A stretch of DNA of 64,000 bases, from positions 124,001-188,000 of the forward strand of contig WBMZ01009435.1 in NCBI GenBank assembly GCA_013400975.1, written 5' to 3'. The stretch comes from Atrichornis clamosus (lineage: Eukaryota > Chordata > Aves > Passeriformes > Menuridae). Under the pieces are notes generated by a model that worked only from the letters and a program-made list of their open reading frames with translations, had not been told where the DNA came from and made no database searches. Position 1 is the stretch's first letter. Each line of letters starts with the position of its first letter. Of this stretch, positions 27,389-42,000 are shown piece by piece. The translations under genes and the position numbers were made by a program.

Positions 27389-30300
27389 AGGTTCTGAAGC
27401 AAATAATAAGAAATAAGAGCAGAGAAGCAGGCAGCAGTGCATAGTTGCAGCTCGGAAACAGCTAAGCTTCCTAAGGATCCCGTGAAAGACTGGTTCCCTT
27501 TTCCTCCCTTGTAACATGCTGATACACAATCTGGCCCAGCTGCTGCAGCCTTGGGCTGTGCACAAGCACTGCAAAGGGGTGTGTGGGCAGCACCATGTGT
27601 GGGGAGCTCACACCAAATCCTTGGCTATATTAATTAGAAGAGCAAAGATAAATCCCTCAGGGAGATGAAGTGACTTAAGAGAAAACCAAGCACACATACA
27701 TGCAAAGACCATGGATTTAGGCACTGCAAATGCCAGCTCCTACCAAAGGTAAGAGTATGTCTGCATCTCTTAAAATATTGACAGAATCAGAAAAAGCAAC
27801 TTAATTCCTGAAGGAATGGCTCAGTTTGGCTGAAACTTCAGCAAGGTTTCAAATAGAAAAAATGTCAGCAGTTGTGACATTAAAAAGCTCCAAGCACTGC
27901 AACATGGATATCTCAGTGTAAAATCACAGGGCTACCAGCTCTAGCTGTAATGAAAATAGCCTAAGCAAGTTATACTCCAAAAGGGGAAGCTTCCAAACAT
28001 ATCCACTCACAAGCTTACTAAAACGCACCGGTTTGCCAAGAAAGGTGCTGTTTTCTTAACTAGAGCTTTCCTTCGAAATCAAAACCTATCTTCAGAAAGT
28101 TAAAGAAGAGCAACCCTGACATGTAATTCATTGAATTGTGGGACTGAAATCTAACGCATAAAGAGAAGATGCCATTTCCCATTAAGTCATCTTTATTCCA
28201 TAAATCCTTTCATGTGGACAAACCAGCGTCTACTTTATGAAGTGACATTAGAAAACTTTTATGATCAGGGGATGAGAATAGTTTGAGTGCTGGCCAAATA
28301 GTTCGATGAGTATCTTCTAATGTTCGTAAAATCTTCCCTTATCCAGCTGTATTGACATAGAACATAAGGAGAAAAGATTCTGCTACAGAATACAGTCACA
28401 GCTATTTTTGTAAAGAACATCTCAAAGAAAATTAAAAATTTGAAATATATGGTTCGAAGAATAAATGGAGAGAAAAATTAATCCTATTTATGCAAATAGA
28501 GTCCAAATATGTTGATTAAGGAGTGACTACCCAGGAAATGACCAGAAACATCAAACACAAGTTTATACTACTCACAAGAAACAACTCTTCAGGATATATC
28601 AGTGTGTCAGTTATTAAAAAGAAATCACTTTCATGGGAGAAAGGTTTCTAAAACAGGAACATGTAATAGTGTACATAATAACATTATTGCAGAAAACATC
28701 AAATAATGCCTTATATGTGATGAATGCTTAAACACAAAAGAGAACCTCTGTTCTTTAAACTGTGAGGTACAAATACAAAACAGCATTTGAATCTAGAACT
28801 TATATTTAAACTGAAAAACTACACAAAAATGCAAGATGAGTAGCTTCCAACAATCCAGCCATTAAACAAATGAGAATTCATGATTAAATTTTGTGTTGCA
28901 GTTATTTATTTTCATTTCCTTGTTTCAGTTTGGAAAAATTCATCTACTCGCTGCTGACGCCAATGTAAAATTCAATTCTATATGATTATGAAGTATTCTG
29001 AAAATAATTTTGTGAGGTGTCGAACTCACAGCAGCTATTAACAGGAATACGAGGAACAATATACTCTTACTGATGCATATCAGTGTTATCTGTAAAATAG
29101 CTTCGGTAAATCTGCTCAACTGCTGCACTGACCAACTAATGCAATACAACACCTCAGACATTTTCTTAGCTGCATTACGGAGAAAAAATACATGCGCTAA
29201 AAAGAGGAGCTTAAATTGTAGGCAATATCATCTATGAGTTTCTAGTACCAAATATAACAAGATTTATGTAAACCCAAAGATTTTCATGTTAATAATGTAA
29301 ATCACTCTACAACACTTTATTTTCTGTTGTTTTACTCTTGGTTTTTAAAACATCTTAATAATACCAAGCTAATAAGACAGGAATTTAGTATTACAAAAAT
29401 TCCTTTAGAAAAAGAAAATCTTACGCACAAAATAAAGTTAGCATGTCATTCAGGCTTCTGACACTACACAGAAGCACTGCTTAATATCCTCTATTTACAT
29501 TATAAATGTAAATATAAATGCACACTAAATTATTGCTTATATAAACTATGTAATATCCACTCTTATTTACTCCTTCTTAAAATGATAATTAATTCTCAAG
29601 CATGTAAGAGTAGCTGATTAATCCTGACTTTTGCATAACTTATTAGAAAGAGTACTTTGTTTTCAGAAAGTGTTGCTAACATTACGCACGTCAACTACAA
29701 GAGCTTTTAAGCGCTCAGTGTACTGTGCTTACAATGCTTTCCTACTTTACTGCACTGATCAGAGGTACTACACCAGTTCTCTGTACCAGCAATTACAATA
29801 AATCCTCTGCCCCAAAATAAGAAAAAAACCCCCTAAAAACGGCCAAAGCCAGCACTTCTCAATTTAACTGGCATTTTACAGAGGTTCCTGCCTGTTCCAG
29901 GCCTTTCCAGAATAAAAGCTTCAATAATGAACTTTGCTCTCAGCTGCATATTTGCCAGTTCACAGGGTGATTTGCACATGCAATTTTGAAGATCTGGTGC
30001 TTCATAAGACTAAAGCAGTTGTTCCAACAGTTCGGCCTAACTCATGGTATTCAATTTTGATGGAAAAGAGAAAGAAACATAAGTAGTATGTATGGCATGT
30101 ACCTTTCCCCCAAAATAAGTCAAATTTGTGGAAAATTTAACAAAGTGAAAATCTGAAGTGTTTAGATAATGAAAAAATGAATGCTTGAAGTGTCCTGATT
30201 CTTTTATTCAGGAAAGCTGGAAAGGCTGGATTTTACTTTACAGTGGTAAATACTCCCTTTTTCTTTTCTTCAGTCCAGCTTGTTGCCTTCCATCTACCTA

Positions 30301-30473
30301 AGTCTCTCTGATTGAGAAAGAGCATATCAGCACAGCAGTAAGTTTCCTACGTTCCAGCTTCCTGCCTTGTTTTATCTGTCAATGATCTAAATTGTGTAGC
30401 CCTGCATCACGCTTGTAATATTAAAACCCAGTCCTCAATTGGCCCTGGAGACTAAAGAGAGTATTAAATGTTA

Positions 30474-30632
<159 letters not shown>

Positions 30633-30664
30633 TTACTTTCCAATAGAAGACTTTTCAGTTACAT

Positions 30665-30726
30665 CTAATTAATTTAAATTAATTCTAATTTCAAAATCCA
30701 ATTTCAATTAATCCAATTAAAAATTG
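30665..30726. repeat. AATT-rich low-complexity patch beside exon 3
   Basis: A run of TAATT, AAATTAATT and CCAATTA units over about 60 bases. It starts 58 bases upstream (gene sense) of the exon 3 acceptor, so it lies just beyond the usual branch-point zone. Confidence 0.75.
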
Positions 30727-33536
30727 GGTGCATAAGCATTCAAGTGCTAACTAGTAATTCACAGCCTTAACTTTGATTCCCATGCCACAACACAACATCA
30801 TAATATTGAAGTATTTTTTCCACTAATGAAGTTTTGAAGAGCTGTTCTGATGCACTGCATTTTTAGCCATAATTTTGCATTTTTAAACACCGATAGAACA
30901 GTTCACTGTAAAGTGACTTAAAACCCAATAAATCTCAGTAATTGAAAAATGACGGCTTCTTCCAGTTTGGAATGAAAAAAAATCAGTTGCTTTTTTGTTT
31001 TTACACTCAATAATATACATAAAGCTTTTAAGAAGCTGGTACGTACTGATCACATTTCAGTTAAGAAAGCCCTTTAAGAAGTACCCTCTCTGAAAAACAA
31101 TTTTTCGGATACTGGGCACCACCGTGAAACCTTCACAAGATAGCACTGGGGGAGAAAAAGCCAAACTTGCACACATGGATGTGCCAGCTCAGGAGGGACT
31201 GCAAGACATTGGCCTGCAGAGCAACTCCTGGTGGGCTGCAAAACTGGCACCCTTCTACCTCTGTTATGGAGACAGGTAAGAACTAGCCTTGACCTACCGT
31301 GGCAAGATGGAATGCCATCAGTATGTTTGCTTTGGAATGGATTAAATGTTCATCATCCGGTACTGAAAGGTTAATGTGGGGGGTGGGGTTTCAGAAAATA
31401 CAGTCACTCAAAATACTTTCCCATGCTCACTTCAAAGTTACCTTGACCTTTTGTGTAGGAAGAATTTAAATTCCTATTTACTGGATAATGCCAAAAATTC
31501 AGTTTTGACCACTCTACTAAAATTTTTTTTAGGAACTTGGCTCCTGCAGTCTTCATTATGCACGGAAACCACAGTTTTGATATACTTTACAGAAGATTCT
31601 GATACGGAAGTAAACGTTTAGAATTACAAAATAATTTAGGTTGCAAGCAACAGAGAAAGTCATTGGGTCCAATTGCTGTCTCCTTCAGCAGGGCTAATGA
31701 GTTAGGTGAATAGCTGACTACTTATTCAGGAATTGATTGTACAGGGGGAATAACAAGATACTACTACAACTAATTTTAAAGAACTTGATTATCATCTTGT
31801 CTCTGAAATACCTAATGAAAAAGTAAATTTAATTTTGTAAACCTATCAAATATCAGAATTCAATTTTTCATATTTAAGAAGAAAACTTAACTATTTAACT
31901 GACTTAACTATTTCAGTCAATTCTTGTGTACACTGCCATCATGGGTTTTTGCTTCCACATGAAACAGAGAAGTGATTAGAGAGCTCTGTATAGCAGGATT
32001 GACATAACTTTCCTAATTTAAGGTTCCAGGTAGAAAATAATCTTCTATTTCTACCACCTTAAACAAAATAATATTTGAGATTATTATAACAGTTACTCAG
32101 TACATTTAACAGAATCAGATGTCTTCTCTATTTTAGCAGCTGCTTATACCACCTATTCTGGAATGCTACTTTCCTACTCCGAAGGAAGTTATCTCTATGT
32201 TTTCCCCCAGATATTCTGCTAATAAAACTGCAGCATTCTTTGCTAAGAACAACATCATATCTTCCCAGAGCTTATTTGGGGCTTGGCTCCCCTTCTGGAA
32301 TATTCAAGGAAAAGTATTCCTTTAAAGTTGGCTAAGCAACTTATACTTTTCATGAGCTCATGAGAAAGTGAGTGATGATGGAAAACTTCTGGAGGAATCT
32401 GCTCAAGAACACTACTGCAAAGGCTCTGGAGATGTCCAGTAACTCCAAACAAAAAAAGCAGTTCCTAGTGAACCCTTACAACTGAGCTCTACTTACAGAA
32501 AAATCATCTATAACCTGATTTGCTTGAGTGGATTGTGATAGGCTCACTGTGTAAAGACATTCTTTGTGATAATCCTCTTGTAATACAACTCACACCACCA
32601 CTAAACAGTTGAGCTTTCAATTTTAAGGATTAGTACTTGAGCTGCAACTCACTACTAAGAAGAAAAAGAGGAGAAAATAGGAGAAACCTTATCAGAAATC
32701 GCCCTTGGAGTCACTAACTTACTATGATTTGTTTTTTCTTGAATCTGGCCTATATGTCCTGCTTAGAGCACAGACCTCTCCTTGCAGACAGACAGAAAAA
32801 AATGCTAGAATCTCAAGTAGATCATATTTTATTTGAGATAACTTTTGCTATTATGCTGAAGACTCCAGAAAACAAAATAAAACAATTAATGTAACAATAA
32901 GTCAAGTTTGTCTCAAATGGCTCTACTTCAAAGTTCTTGATAAAAGACAAAAGAACACAAAAAGTGTCAGTTTAGAGGCCAGTTATGACTTGTGAACGAT
33001 TGCAGTTTACACTAAGTCAGCCAACAGGGTAATCTAAACTTAAGAGCAGTAAGGAAATTGTGACGCTGAACAGTTCATTAATAACCAGTCAGACAAACCA
33101 GTGGTGGGGAAGAAGGAATGTAAAGAAGTTAAATAAACATTGCTTATCATGGGCTAAGACCAAAGATTTCAAAAGCCTCTATAAGCTATGCTTCTCAATG
33201 CGCAGTACATAAATTGTTGAATACACTTATCACTCTTGTTAGTTCCTACACAACATTCCCAAGGAATTACACAGCAGTCGTGGTCTACAAGAGGCAAAGA
33301 TTATTGCTAGGCAATAACCATACACACTGATATGACACAGAATATTTGGACAGGAGGACTGTTTTGCTATACACCTACGCTACTGCTATAAATTTGACGA
33401 ACAGTGAGTACCGTGTTACAAGGAGTGCCAGCAAAGGTGCAGTCACCATGGTGGAGTTGCCCTAGGCAGGAGGAAGCAAATACTCGGAGCAAATTCATAC
33501 ACCTCAAGTAAATACAGATGTATTTTGTAGATAATT

Positions 33537-33558
33537 AAAAAAAAAACAAAAAAAAAAA
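33537..33558. repeat. A-rich run with one C
   Basis: A10 C A11 type tract within intron 2. On the gene strand it is a T run. Confidence 0.9.
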
Positions 33559-35439
33559 CCTCAAGGTAGAGAAAATGAACTTGAAACTCATAAAACATAA
33601 GCTCAAAGTGAGCAATTTTGATGATAAAAGAGATAACCAGATGTAGAAGCCTACCAAAACAAAACATTATTATCTCTACCAAAACCTCCAGACCAAGTAC
33701 TCATATATGCTCCATTTTACTTCTGTTGTTAACCCTTTACTTTTCTCTCTCCTCTTCACTAACATCATCATTTACTCCACGTAAGTGATTAATAGAGAAC
33801 ATATAAAATAGCCTATTAAATGAAAAGAACACAAAAGTCAACATTAAATTTCCAGCAGACTATCCTGAAATATCTTCCTTTCCAGTTTAACACTTAACAT
33901 ATTAAGCAATGGTCTGGAAGAAAAAAATCCCATATTGCTAACAAGGTTCGTGGATTAGTAAACACAACAGCTTATTACCCAGCATTTCAGAACAGTGTGA
34001 TATAAGGCACAGGTAGCCTATATCTTCTCTGGGTCATGCACAGTTGGTTCATTTAAACTGGATGCTTTTTAATATCTAACAATGCCACTGTATATGCACA
34101 CCAATAAAAAAAGGAGATTACATTAGAGAACAGAGCAGCATCTCAGGGTGAGCAGAAAGAGCAGAATAAAAAGGGTGATCAGAGGATGAATAACTTCTGC
34201 AGGGAGAACTGCTGTGGATGTGAATGACAACCTTATTAGCACAGCTCTGTGACTGAGCTTATGTGGCCATATGGTCAAAGAATCACAACTGGCTTGTGGC
34301 CAAACACTGGAGGGTGTGCCAAAATAAGTTCTCACTTGTCTAGCCCAGGCTTTTAGACATGGCTTATATTTTGTCCAGAAGAGTCCAAAATAGAATACAT
34401 TAGAATCAAGGCATGTTGGTGCTTTAATAGTTTACAATTCCCTCCCATCCCTTGTATACCAAGCTTGGCATTCAAGAATACATATAGGTTTGACTAAAGT
34501 AACATTTTGATTGGAGCTGTAGGTTTCTTGGAACATTGTTTCAAAAGCTGACTCATATCTTAGAACAGTGTTTTCCTTTATTTAAAAGTTCACTGAAAAG
34601 GTTCCTATCTAATATCATTAACAATTTAAAGTGTCAAGAGTGATTAATTATTAAAGTGTGCTATGCCAAAACATGAAGCTCTTACTCAAGTACTGGCAAA
34701 CCTTCAGCAATACTAACATTTTTAATTTCAGTGACTATTATCACCTAGTAAGAGTGGGTAAAGAAAAAGACGTTCAATTTTTAATAGCTCTAGCTTTTCA
34801 TATGTGTAACATGAAACAATATTATGTTATTTCTGGAATACTCTTCTAAATCTCTAGTCTTTTATACGTCTGTGCATTTTAGCACCAGTTCTAGTGTTTT
34901 TGCATTTGATAAAGCTCAATTATTTTTTTCTTCATTGCTTATCTCTGTGCTTTCCATGGAAGCCTTTGACATCCACCATACTTCTGGCACTCATGCATCT
35001 CAGCTACATGTTCTGTTATGGACCACCTTCTTTTGTTTGAACATGCTGCCTAGTGATGTGCTACTTCCACTCCTTACAAAGGATATAATTCTCCACAAGG
35101 AACAATAAATCCTTGTTCATCCCATCTATGCCACTTTTTAAGGACCTCCATATATTGTTGTGGAAAGTCGTCAGCCTTTACTCCTTGCCATGAGCTCAAG
35201 TCTGCCCATTCTGTGTATTAACTTAGACTTATACCTCCTGTTTCACTAAGTGCCAATTTAAATTAGGAACATTTGCTATTTCTAAGCGCAATTATCATCT
35301 GTCGGGGAATCCTTCTGGGTTTGTGGAGCTGTTTGCAGTTTGCCATTGCCAAAGCTACCCCAAGTAACTTATTTGCACTGTCAAAGTTTGCTTTTTGATT
35401 TTATTTTTCAGTGCTGCAATAAAAAATTTGAGAGCGTGG

Positions 35440-35640
35440 CCTCAGCAGAAATGGACTCCTGTGAGGGGCCAGTAATAAGCCTGAAAAATGTTTTTTTGAA
35501 ATCTAAAAAGACAATACACTTGTCTTTGTTGTGTAACATGACCTCCTCTCACAAATGCTGTGTTGAGGCAATCATCCACATATCTGCTAATGTTATTCTG
35601 TACACAAGTTAATTTAGTTGAGACAGATGTCAGGCTTACT
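35440..35640 (-). mobile_element. Possible very old LINE (CR1/L2-like) remnant
   Basis: The blocks GAAATCTAAAAAGACAATAC, GTGTAACATGACCTCCTCTC and ACAAATGCTGTGTTGAGGCA look like the antisense of an old LINE reverse-transcriptase stretch, in the same register as the candidate at 19920. Only weak block similarity is visible. Ordinary AT-rich intron is the alternative. Confidence 0.35.
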
Positions 35641-37775
35641 TCCAAAATTAAAACCACATACCAAAACACAACATTTCAAGGAATACAGCAGGAACAGTGA
35701 AGAGAAACAAGACTGGGTAGGGGGAAGATTTTGAATCCTTTCAAATTAAGTTAATATATTGTTTAAATACATGCACAAGTAATTGTCTAGGTTATATTAA
35801 TAAACTTAGAGTTTAAAAATACCCATTGCTATACACTGCAAGACAGTTTTGAATATAAATTTTGCCAGGCTTTAAAAATCTTCATACAACTCAATGCTCC
35901 ATAAAAGAAACTATTAAAAACAGTTCAAAGTGGGAGGAGCACAATCTTACTAAATTATAGTACTTTGGGATTGCAGATTGTGAGTATTTATTAAATGCCA
36001 CCCTTTTCGCCTCCAGAAAAGGTCCTTTTTCACTTGCAGAGATTAATTATATTATGCCCACAAGTTACAATATTAAACTGGCAATACTGCACATGAAACA
36101 CAGTTTCAGATAATTTAAAAAGTCCTTTAGTTACAGTCACTTAAGTGCAGAAAACACTTCTAGAAAGAGCTCTCTGCTGGTGCAGCAACACTCAGTTTTA
36201 AAATTAGTACAGAAGGCTTAGAGAGGAATATCTCCTCTCTAAGGTTGAAGGGTTGGTGGTGGAGCGCTATGAAAAAAATTGGCAAAATTGTAATTTTTCA
36301 GCTTTCACACTAGAAAGGTAGATTAATACATCTCTACTTTATCAAACATTAACAGTAACCTGAAACTTAAAGGTTAAAGCATTAAAAACTAACAGCACTT
36401 ACTCAGGGCCTACTTTCTACTAGGAATAGTCAGTTAACCATCAGTACTCATGGCAGAAGTCATACCAGGAGATATGCCCTGTTCTGCTGATACACAGGTG
36501 TGGTGCAAATAGGTGCTAAGCTATTCCAATTTATTTTAATAATCTACAATGGAATTAAACTAGTAAGAATGTTTCTGTCTTTTCAAATAGTTGCTACAAC
36601 ATGGTAAAAGGTAATGTGGCAAATAAAAAGGAAAAGAAAACATTACATGGATGTGCTGAAAAGACACTGCCAATGGTCAGAGGCACATATGTGGCACTGG
36701 CTTCAAGGAGAAACGTTTCCGTTTACATGTTTCAGTGTTTCTCTAGAAGTATATTACTCTTAGTGTGTACATGTGAAAGAAAGCAACTTCTGCTCATAAC
36801 ATGAATATATCCACAGCCTACCAGTCTAAAGACTTTCTCAACTTCTCAAATACACCCTCCACACACACTCGCCTGCAGAATACCAGCAAGATCAAGGCAG
36901 GTCCTTGTCTTCAAAAGTTGTTTTCATGGCCAGAGTTTAGGACAAAAAAAATGTCATTTCCAAGTTCAGCAAGAAGTCCTCAGCTACAGAATGCCCTACT
37001 ACTATTATTTTGTACAAAGTGCTAAAGCAGGGTTTTCCTTCCCCTGAAATTAGAACCACCAGCCGTCCCTATCCTTTCTCCCATTGACACCCCACTGGCC
37101 ATTTTTCTCTTCCCCTAGCCCAGGTATAGCGTCAGTATTTCACAGCAATGTTTCCTAAGCCACATCTACGTGTAATTACACCTCTCAGAAGCCATCTTAT
37201 TTTTGTATTTCTGAGAGGCACGTCGTGACAGTTACGACTTGCCTTCAAGACACAATGGTCATTACAATCTATCTACAAAATGGAGACAGAAAGGAGCCAT
37301 GCATTTACACTTGCAAAAATAAGCTTAGAAGCAGTATTATTTGAACACAACTCTCCCCGTCTGTGTCAGGAGAGCTATACTGTAGCTTACACAACATAAA
37401 GCACCGCACAGCACTGGAATTTGTTGTTCCTCTCAGTGAGATACTGAAAGTCTCTATCCCATAACAAGCATTCCCAATATATGCAAAGCAACATAAATGA
37501 AGCAGTTAATTCAAAGGAGGAGAAGTGTTTAAAATTAAACATCTGGCTAATGAAACATGCTACATTTTACTGATACTATGAGAACCAGAAACTTGTATTT
37601 TTGAAAAACTGAGACCTGGGAGCAAGAAGAAAAGACAATCCTGGCAAAGTGGAGATAGTCGTGATGGATGAACTGCAGGTCTTAATTTCTGAAGGTTGCG
37701 AGGAAATTCACAGCACACAGAACTGAAGGTAACCTATTATCAACTAATTCAATTAAAGTAGTCAACCATTTGCAA

Positions 37776-37802
37776 TTTTTCTTTTTTTCTTTTTTTTTTT
37801 TT
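37776..37802. repeat. T-rich run
   Basis: T tracts of 5, 7 and 12 bases separated by single C residues. On the gene strand this is an A-rich tract. Confidence 0.9.
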
Positions 37803-39790
37803 AAGTAAGAAACAGGAACAAGGAAGATAAGGAAACTTGTCTGTCCTTTCACAAAGGAAAAAAAAAACCAACACACAAACAGATCATCCTTTTTCCTTTT
37901 ATTATTTTATGAAAAAGAAGGTATTTGTTGAATTCAAAAGTTAAAGATCAGATCTAATCATCTGAGGGCACTTACAGAAACAAGGCTTTGTTTTTAAAAA
38001 CCAAAAGGGAACTATGGATTCAGCAAAGGGTAACTATGAGACAGACCTGCTTGTAGAAATGCTGCTCTTTGGTATTCTGTAAAGCAATTCAGCAGAAAGA
38101 GACCTAATGCTTATTTTGATCTGCCACTAAGATCAATAAGACTGAAGATGTTTCTAAGGAAAACTCCTCAGCAATAAGATCTTATACTAGATGACCATGA
38201 TGAGAAACTGATCTGCATTTAGACTGACTCTGGCTCTTACTCCACTTTTATTTATGCAGTTTTATTTTTCAATTCAACCCTTGTCCTGTTTCACAGTGAA
38301 TTGTGCATGAAGTGACTTAAACTTATGCAACATCCACAGAACTCCTGCTCAAGAATTTCACAAGTCAATATATCTACAGCTTTTTCTGTGAATCCATTAT
38401 TACGAACTCAAACCTTGGAAATTTTTATACTACTTCTGATTTCAAATGAAACTACATTAAGTGTTTTAAATTTCAAGAAATTATGTGCCATTTTGTTGTA
38501 CTGCAAGAAAAAAGGATTCCATTAAATAGTTCCTCAAATATATTAAATTGCACGACTACCATTCCACTGAAAACAATAAATAATTTTTGTCTTAAGAGAA
38601 CAGAAGGAAACAGAAACATGATTTAACCTTGAAGTTCACTCAAACTACTCTGGTTTCAAGCACTCAAAGTCCAATAACTAACTAGATAATAATTACTTAT
38701 TAACATTTTTGATGTTACCTCGGGTAGACAAGCAGAACAGTAAGATCAATTTAGAAGTTGTATTTTCCAAATTAATTTTGTAATCACAACTGCTGTCTCT
38801 TAGCAACCTCCAAATATAGTTGAGGATTTGGTAAGTGCTCTGTTTAGGCTGCTTTAGGAAATGTTTCCACTGCAAACTATCTTTGCAGACATTCAACAAA
38901 GTAAGTTCCTGTTAAAATCAAAATAATGTATTGATTTTGTCTCAGCTGTAGAAATTAGTCAATTTTTCAGCTTTCTGCTTGGAAAACAGAAGCTATTTGA
39001 ATACAAAAATTGATGCCAAATAGTTTAATTCTTCATTTCTTCATCTGCAAAACTGAAGATGATGATAGTTTATAGGACTGCTTTCTTATGCTTCCTCAGA
39101 ATGCTGTTGCTCTTCAGCTACTGCTTATCCAGCCATGTGTCCCACTTGGACACTGAAAAAGTCTTGCTTCATTACACTGGATTTTTACAGTGTGCCTCTC
39201 CTGCTAGCAGTTTTCAACCCCATATTTGTCCTACACTGATAACAACTTGGGTGTTGTTTAGCATCTCCTGTACAACATTTAGACGTGCAAACAACAGTTA
39301 TATTAATGAAAGAGAAAGCCTGATAAGGGAGTCCGATACAGGTTAACAAATTTTTTTAAGGAATGGAAATAAATTCCTAAGAACTGCACATAGTTTCAGC
39401 TACCTTTGTGACTGTAGAGAGTATTGCTTGTTCCTTGAACAGGATTTCTCCTCTTCTCCACCCCCTCCCCCTTATAGTTTTTGTTTCCTGCTTATTGAAT
39501 GTGGTGTCAATGAGTTCCATTGAAAAAGTTTAAGACAGGACAGTACTAAATGCAACAAAACAATATTTTTAACATGCAGCAACGCCATGCTCCATTTATT
39601 CTCATTCACACACTAATCTATAAAAGTCACAGAAAGCACCTTCATTTACTGTTACTTCTTATACATAACAGAAGCAAGAAACATCACACTGCATGACAGA
39701 GAGCAGAAAGAAAACATGTTTATCACCTATAAGCTTTTCAGCTGATTTACTGTTTTATGCTAACGTCACTAAGCACAAAAATACACTCTA

Positions 39791-39967
<177 letters not shown>

Positions 39968-40559
39968 TCAATATTAAACACATTTAATTCAATTCTTTAC
40001 CAAATTCCTGCTGTATGCATTAGAACTGTGAAATACACAATACAGAATAACAGTGGCACGGTTTTCCAGGTGGCAGTGTTACTATAAGAATTCCATGACT
40101 GTCAAATCTACTTCTACTCTCATCTGCAACCTTATGGTCAAGACACACTCAAAAAGAATTAATTTTAAGGAAGGGAGTTCATTGTGTCACATAGAAATAC
40201 AATTAAAATTTTATTTCCCTTAAGCATATACCTCTGAAACTGAGGGAAGTAACATTTTAAAAGAAGCTTTTTCTCCCAGAAAATCTCAAAACTAAGCTCA
40301 CAGTAGTTTTCAGATGCTGGCAGAGACTTGATTGCATAAAACTATGTGGTTCAAACTCAGTATGGCTAATAACAGCAGAAGGATGGTGAAGTGGGCAGGC
40401 AGAACACCCAGAAAAGGTTTTTAGGCTTTTATACGTTATGACTATAAATGCATCTATAGCTACTTTCACATGTCATTTTGCACAAACAGACGAAAACTTT
40501 TACAACTAAATATATCACTAAAAAAGCTAAAACTATCACTAAAAACTAAAAAACCATGT

Positions 40560-40930
40560 TTTGCACAAAAAGAGGAGCACCACAGATAAATACTGCTTCA
40601 GGAAGCAGCCTTGCAGAGCCCAGCACAGCAGTGCTGTGGTCAGAGCAGGGGGCATCCATGTCGGAAGCCCGGGTAGCAGCTTGACTCCAGAACACCTCAC
40701 ACTCTCTACCGCCACCAGACACATCTGGTCCAAACGGGCTTTTTCCAGGGTGGTCCAGGCACATGGCCAGGAGCCCACCCTGTCCCTCCCCAAACACGCC
40801 GTGAGAACAATGCACGCAGCTCTGCAGGCCTGGTGACCAACCACTGCCACTCCTGCAGGTCCAACACCTGCCTTTACCAAGCACCACCTTTAACAACAGC
40901 TCAGGAAGAGTCTTCTTTAAAGGCCACCAC
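40560..40930. other. GC-rich unclassified segment close to exon 2
   Basis: About 370 bases, GC-rich, starting about 670 bases upstream (gene sense) of exon 2. It carries open frames of 91 codons (plus) and 113 and 128 codons (minus) that overlap each other. None resembles the MAN1A1 N-terminus: there is no hydrophobic anchor followed by a charged stem. None ends in a fitting splice donor that I can see. It is probably a decayed repeat. Confidence 0.4.
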
Positions 40931-41499
40931 AAGCAGCATGACTTTATGTAACAGAAAGATTATGCCTCCTTGCTGTCCCTCCTTGCCTCTTCCATAAGGC
41001 AGAGCAGTGCTGGGAATGCCAGAGGTCATCTAGACAAAAAGTGACAATTTCAGACCTTTTCAAAGATACTGCTTCAGGCTGTCAGATGACAACACTGCTC
41101 TGCCCTTGCTTTCAGACCTCTTCTTAAGGCCATGTGTGTCAAGGATAATTCTGTTAAATAACAGTTATAATCCTAAATTTAAAAGCAGCAGCCTTGGGAC
41201 ATGCTGATAATAGTAATCCTGCACTTTCTTCCTTCCTCTTTCCTTTGCACAAACCACAGAGAAATTATGTCAATTAAAAATCTGCATTAAGCCATACTAT
41301 AAGAAATGACAACAGATTTTCTAGAATGCTGTTATAATTGTGTGAATAAACATTTCTTCACTATTAATGGGAGCAAAACTGCACATCTATCCTGCAGGAA
41401 AAATCATGGATGTTAATCTACACTACAGGTCCAGCCTTACAAATACAAAAATTGGCAACTGCAGTTAATACGTGAGCATTTTCAACCAGAAGGTTAGCC

Positions 41500-41770
41500 T
41501 GGTGTCAGACCTCAGCTGAAAGGCAGCAAGTACGAGGTCCCGTGGAAATGGACTCAGACCATGGATGGCAGCGAAATGCTGGATGGCAGGAGTAGTGCCC
41601 ATTGCTTGACTTCATCGCAGAACGGCTTGGGAGCTCTCCAAGGATGGGATGTTTTTTCCCAAAGCAGAACTAGCAATAGACAGCCAACTGGCAGATTTTA
41701 TGACTATGGGGCATTCCCAATCCCTGGCTACAAGGATCAAGACCATATGAAACCAATCACTTGTTCACAG
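41500..41770. other. GC-richer unclassified segment
   Basis: A patch containing ATGGATGGCAGCGAAATGCT and GGATGGCAGG (a small internal GGATGGCAG repeat) and a 72-codon plus frame without recognisable features. No known repeat is identified. Confidence 0.3.
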
Positions 41771-41987
41771 CATATCTGAAATTGAAATTGTCTGGTAATT
41801 TTGTCTATTATAAAAGAAAGACTTATTCTGCCCTGCCATCATAACCCAGACCTGCAAGCTCAGCTTTAGATACTAATGTACAAATTCTCGGAGATTTCAG
41901 GAGGCTAATCCTATGCTTTCTCAAAGCTTATTTTCTCATGCAATCACATCCGAATCTTTTCATTTGCTTAATCTTAGTCAGGGAACA

Positions 41988-42000
41988 CCACACACACACA
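41988..42000. repeat. Short (CA)n run
   Basis: A 13-base CA run ending in an A-rich stretch. Confidence 0.85.

Noticed and set aside
40539..40932. 128- and 113-codon minus-strand frames as an upstream MAN1A1 exon
   Set aside because: The translations do not resemble the MAN1A1 stem or transmembrane region, and no donor in the right phase (0) was seen.
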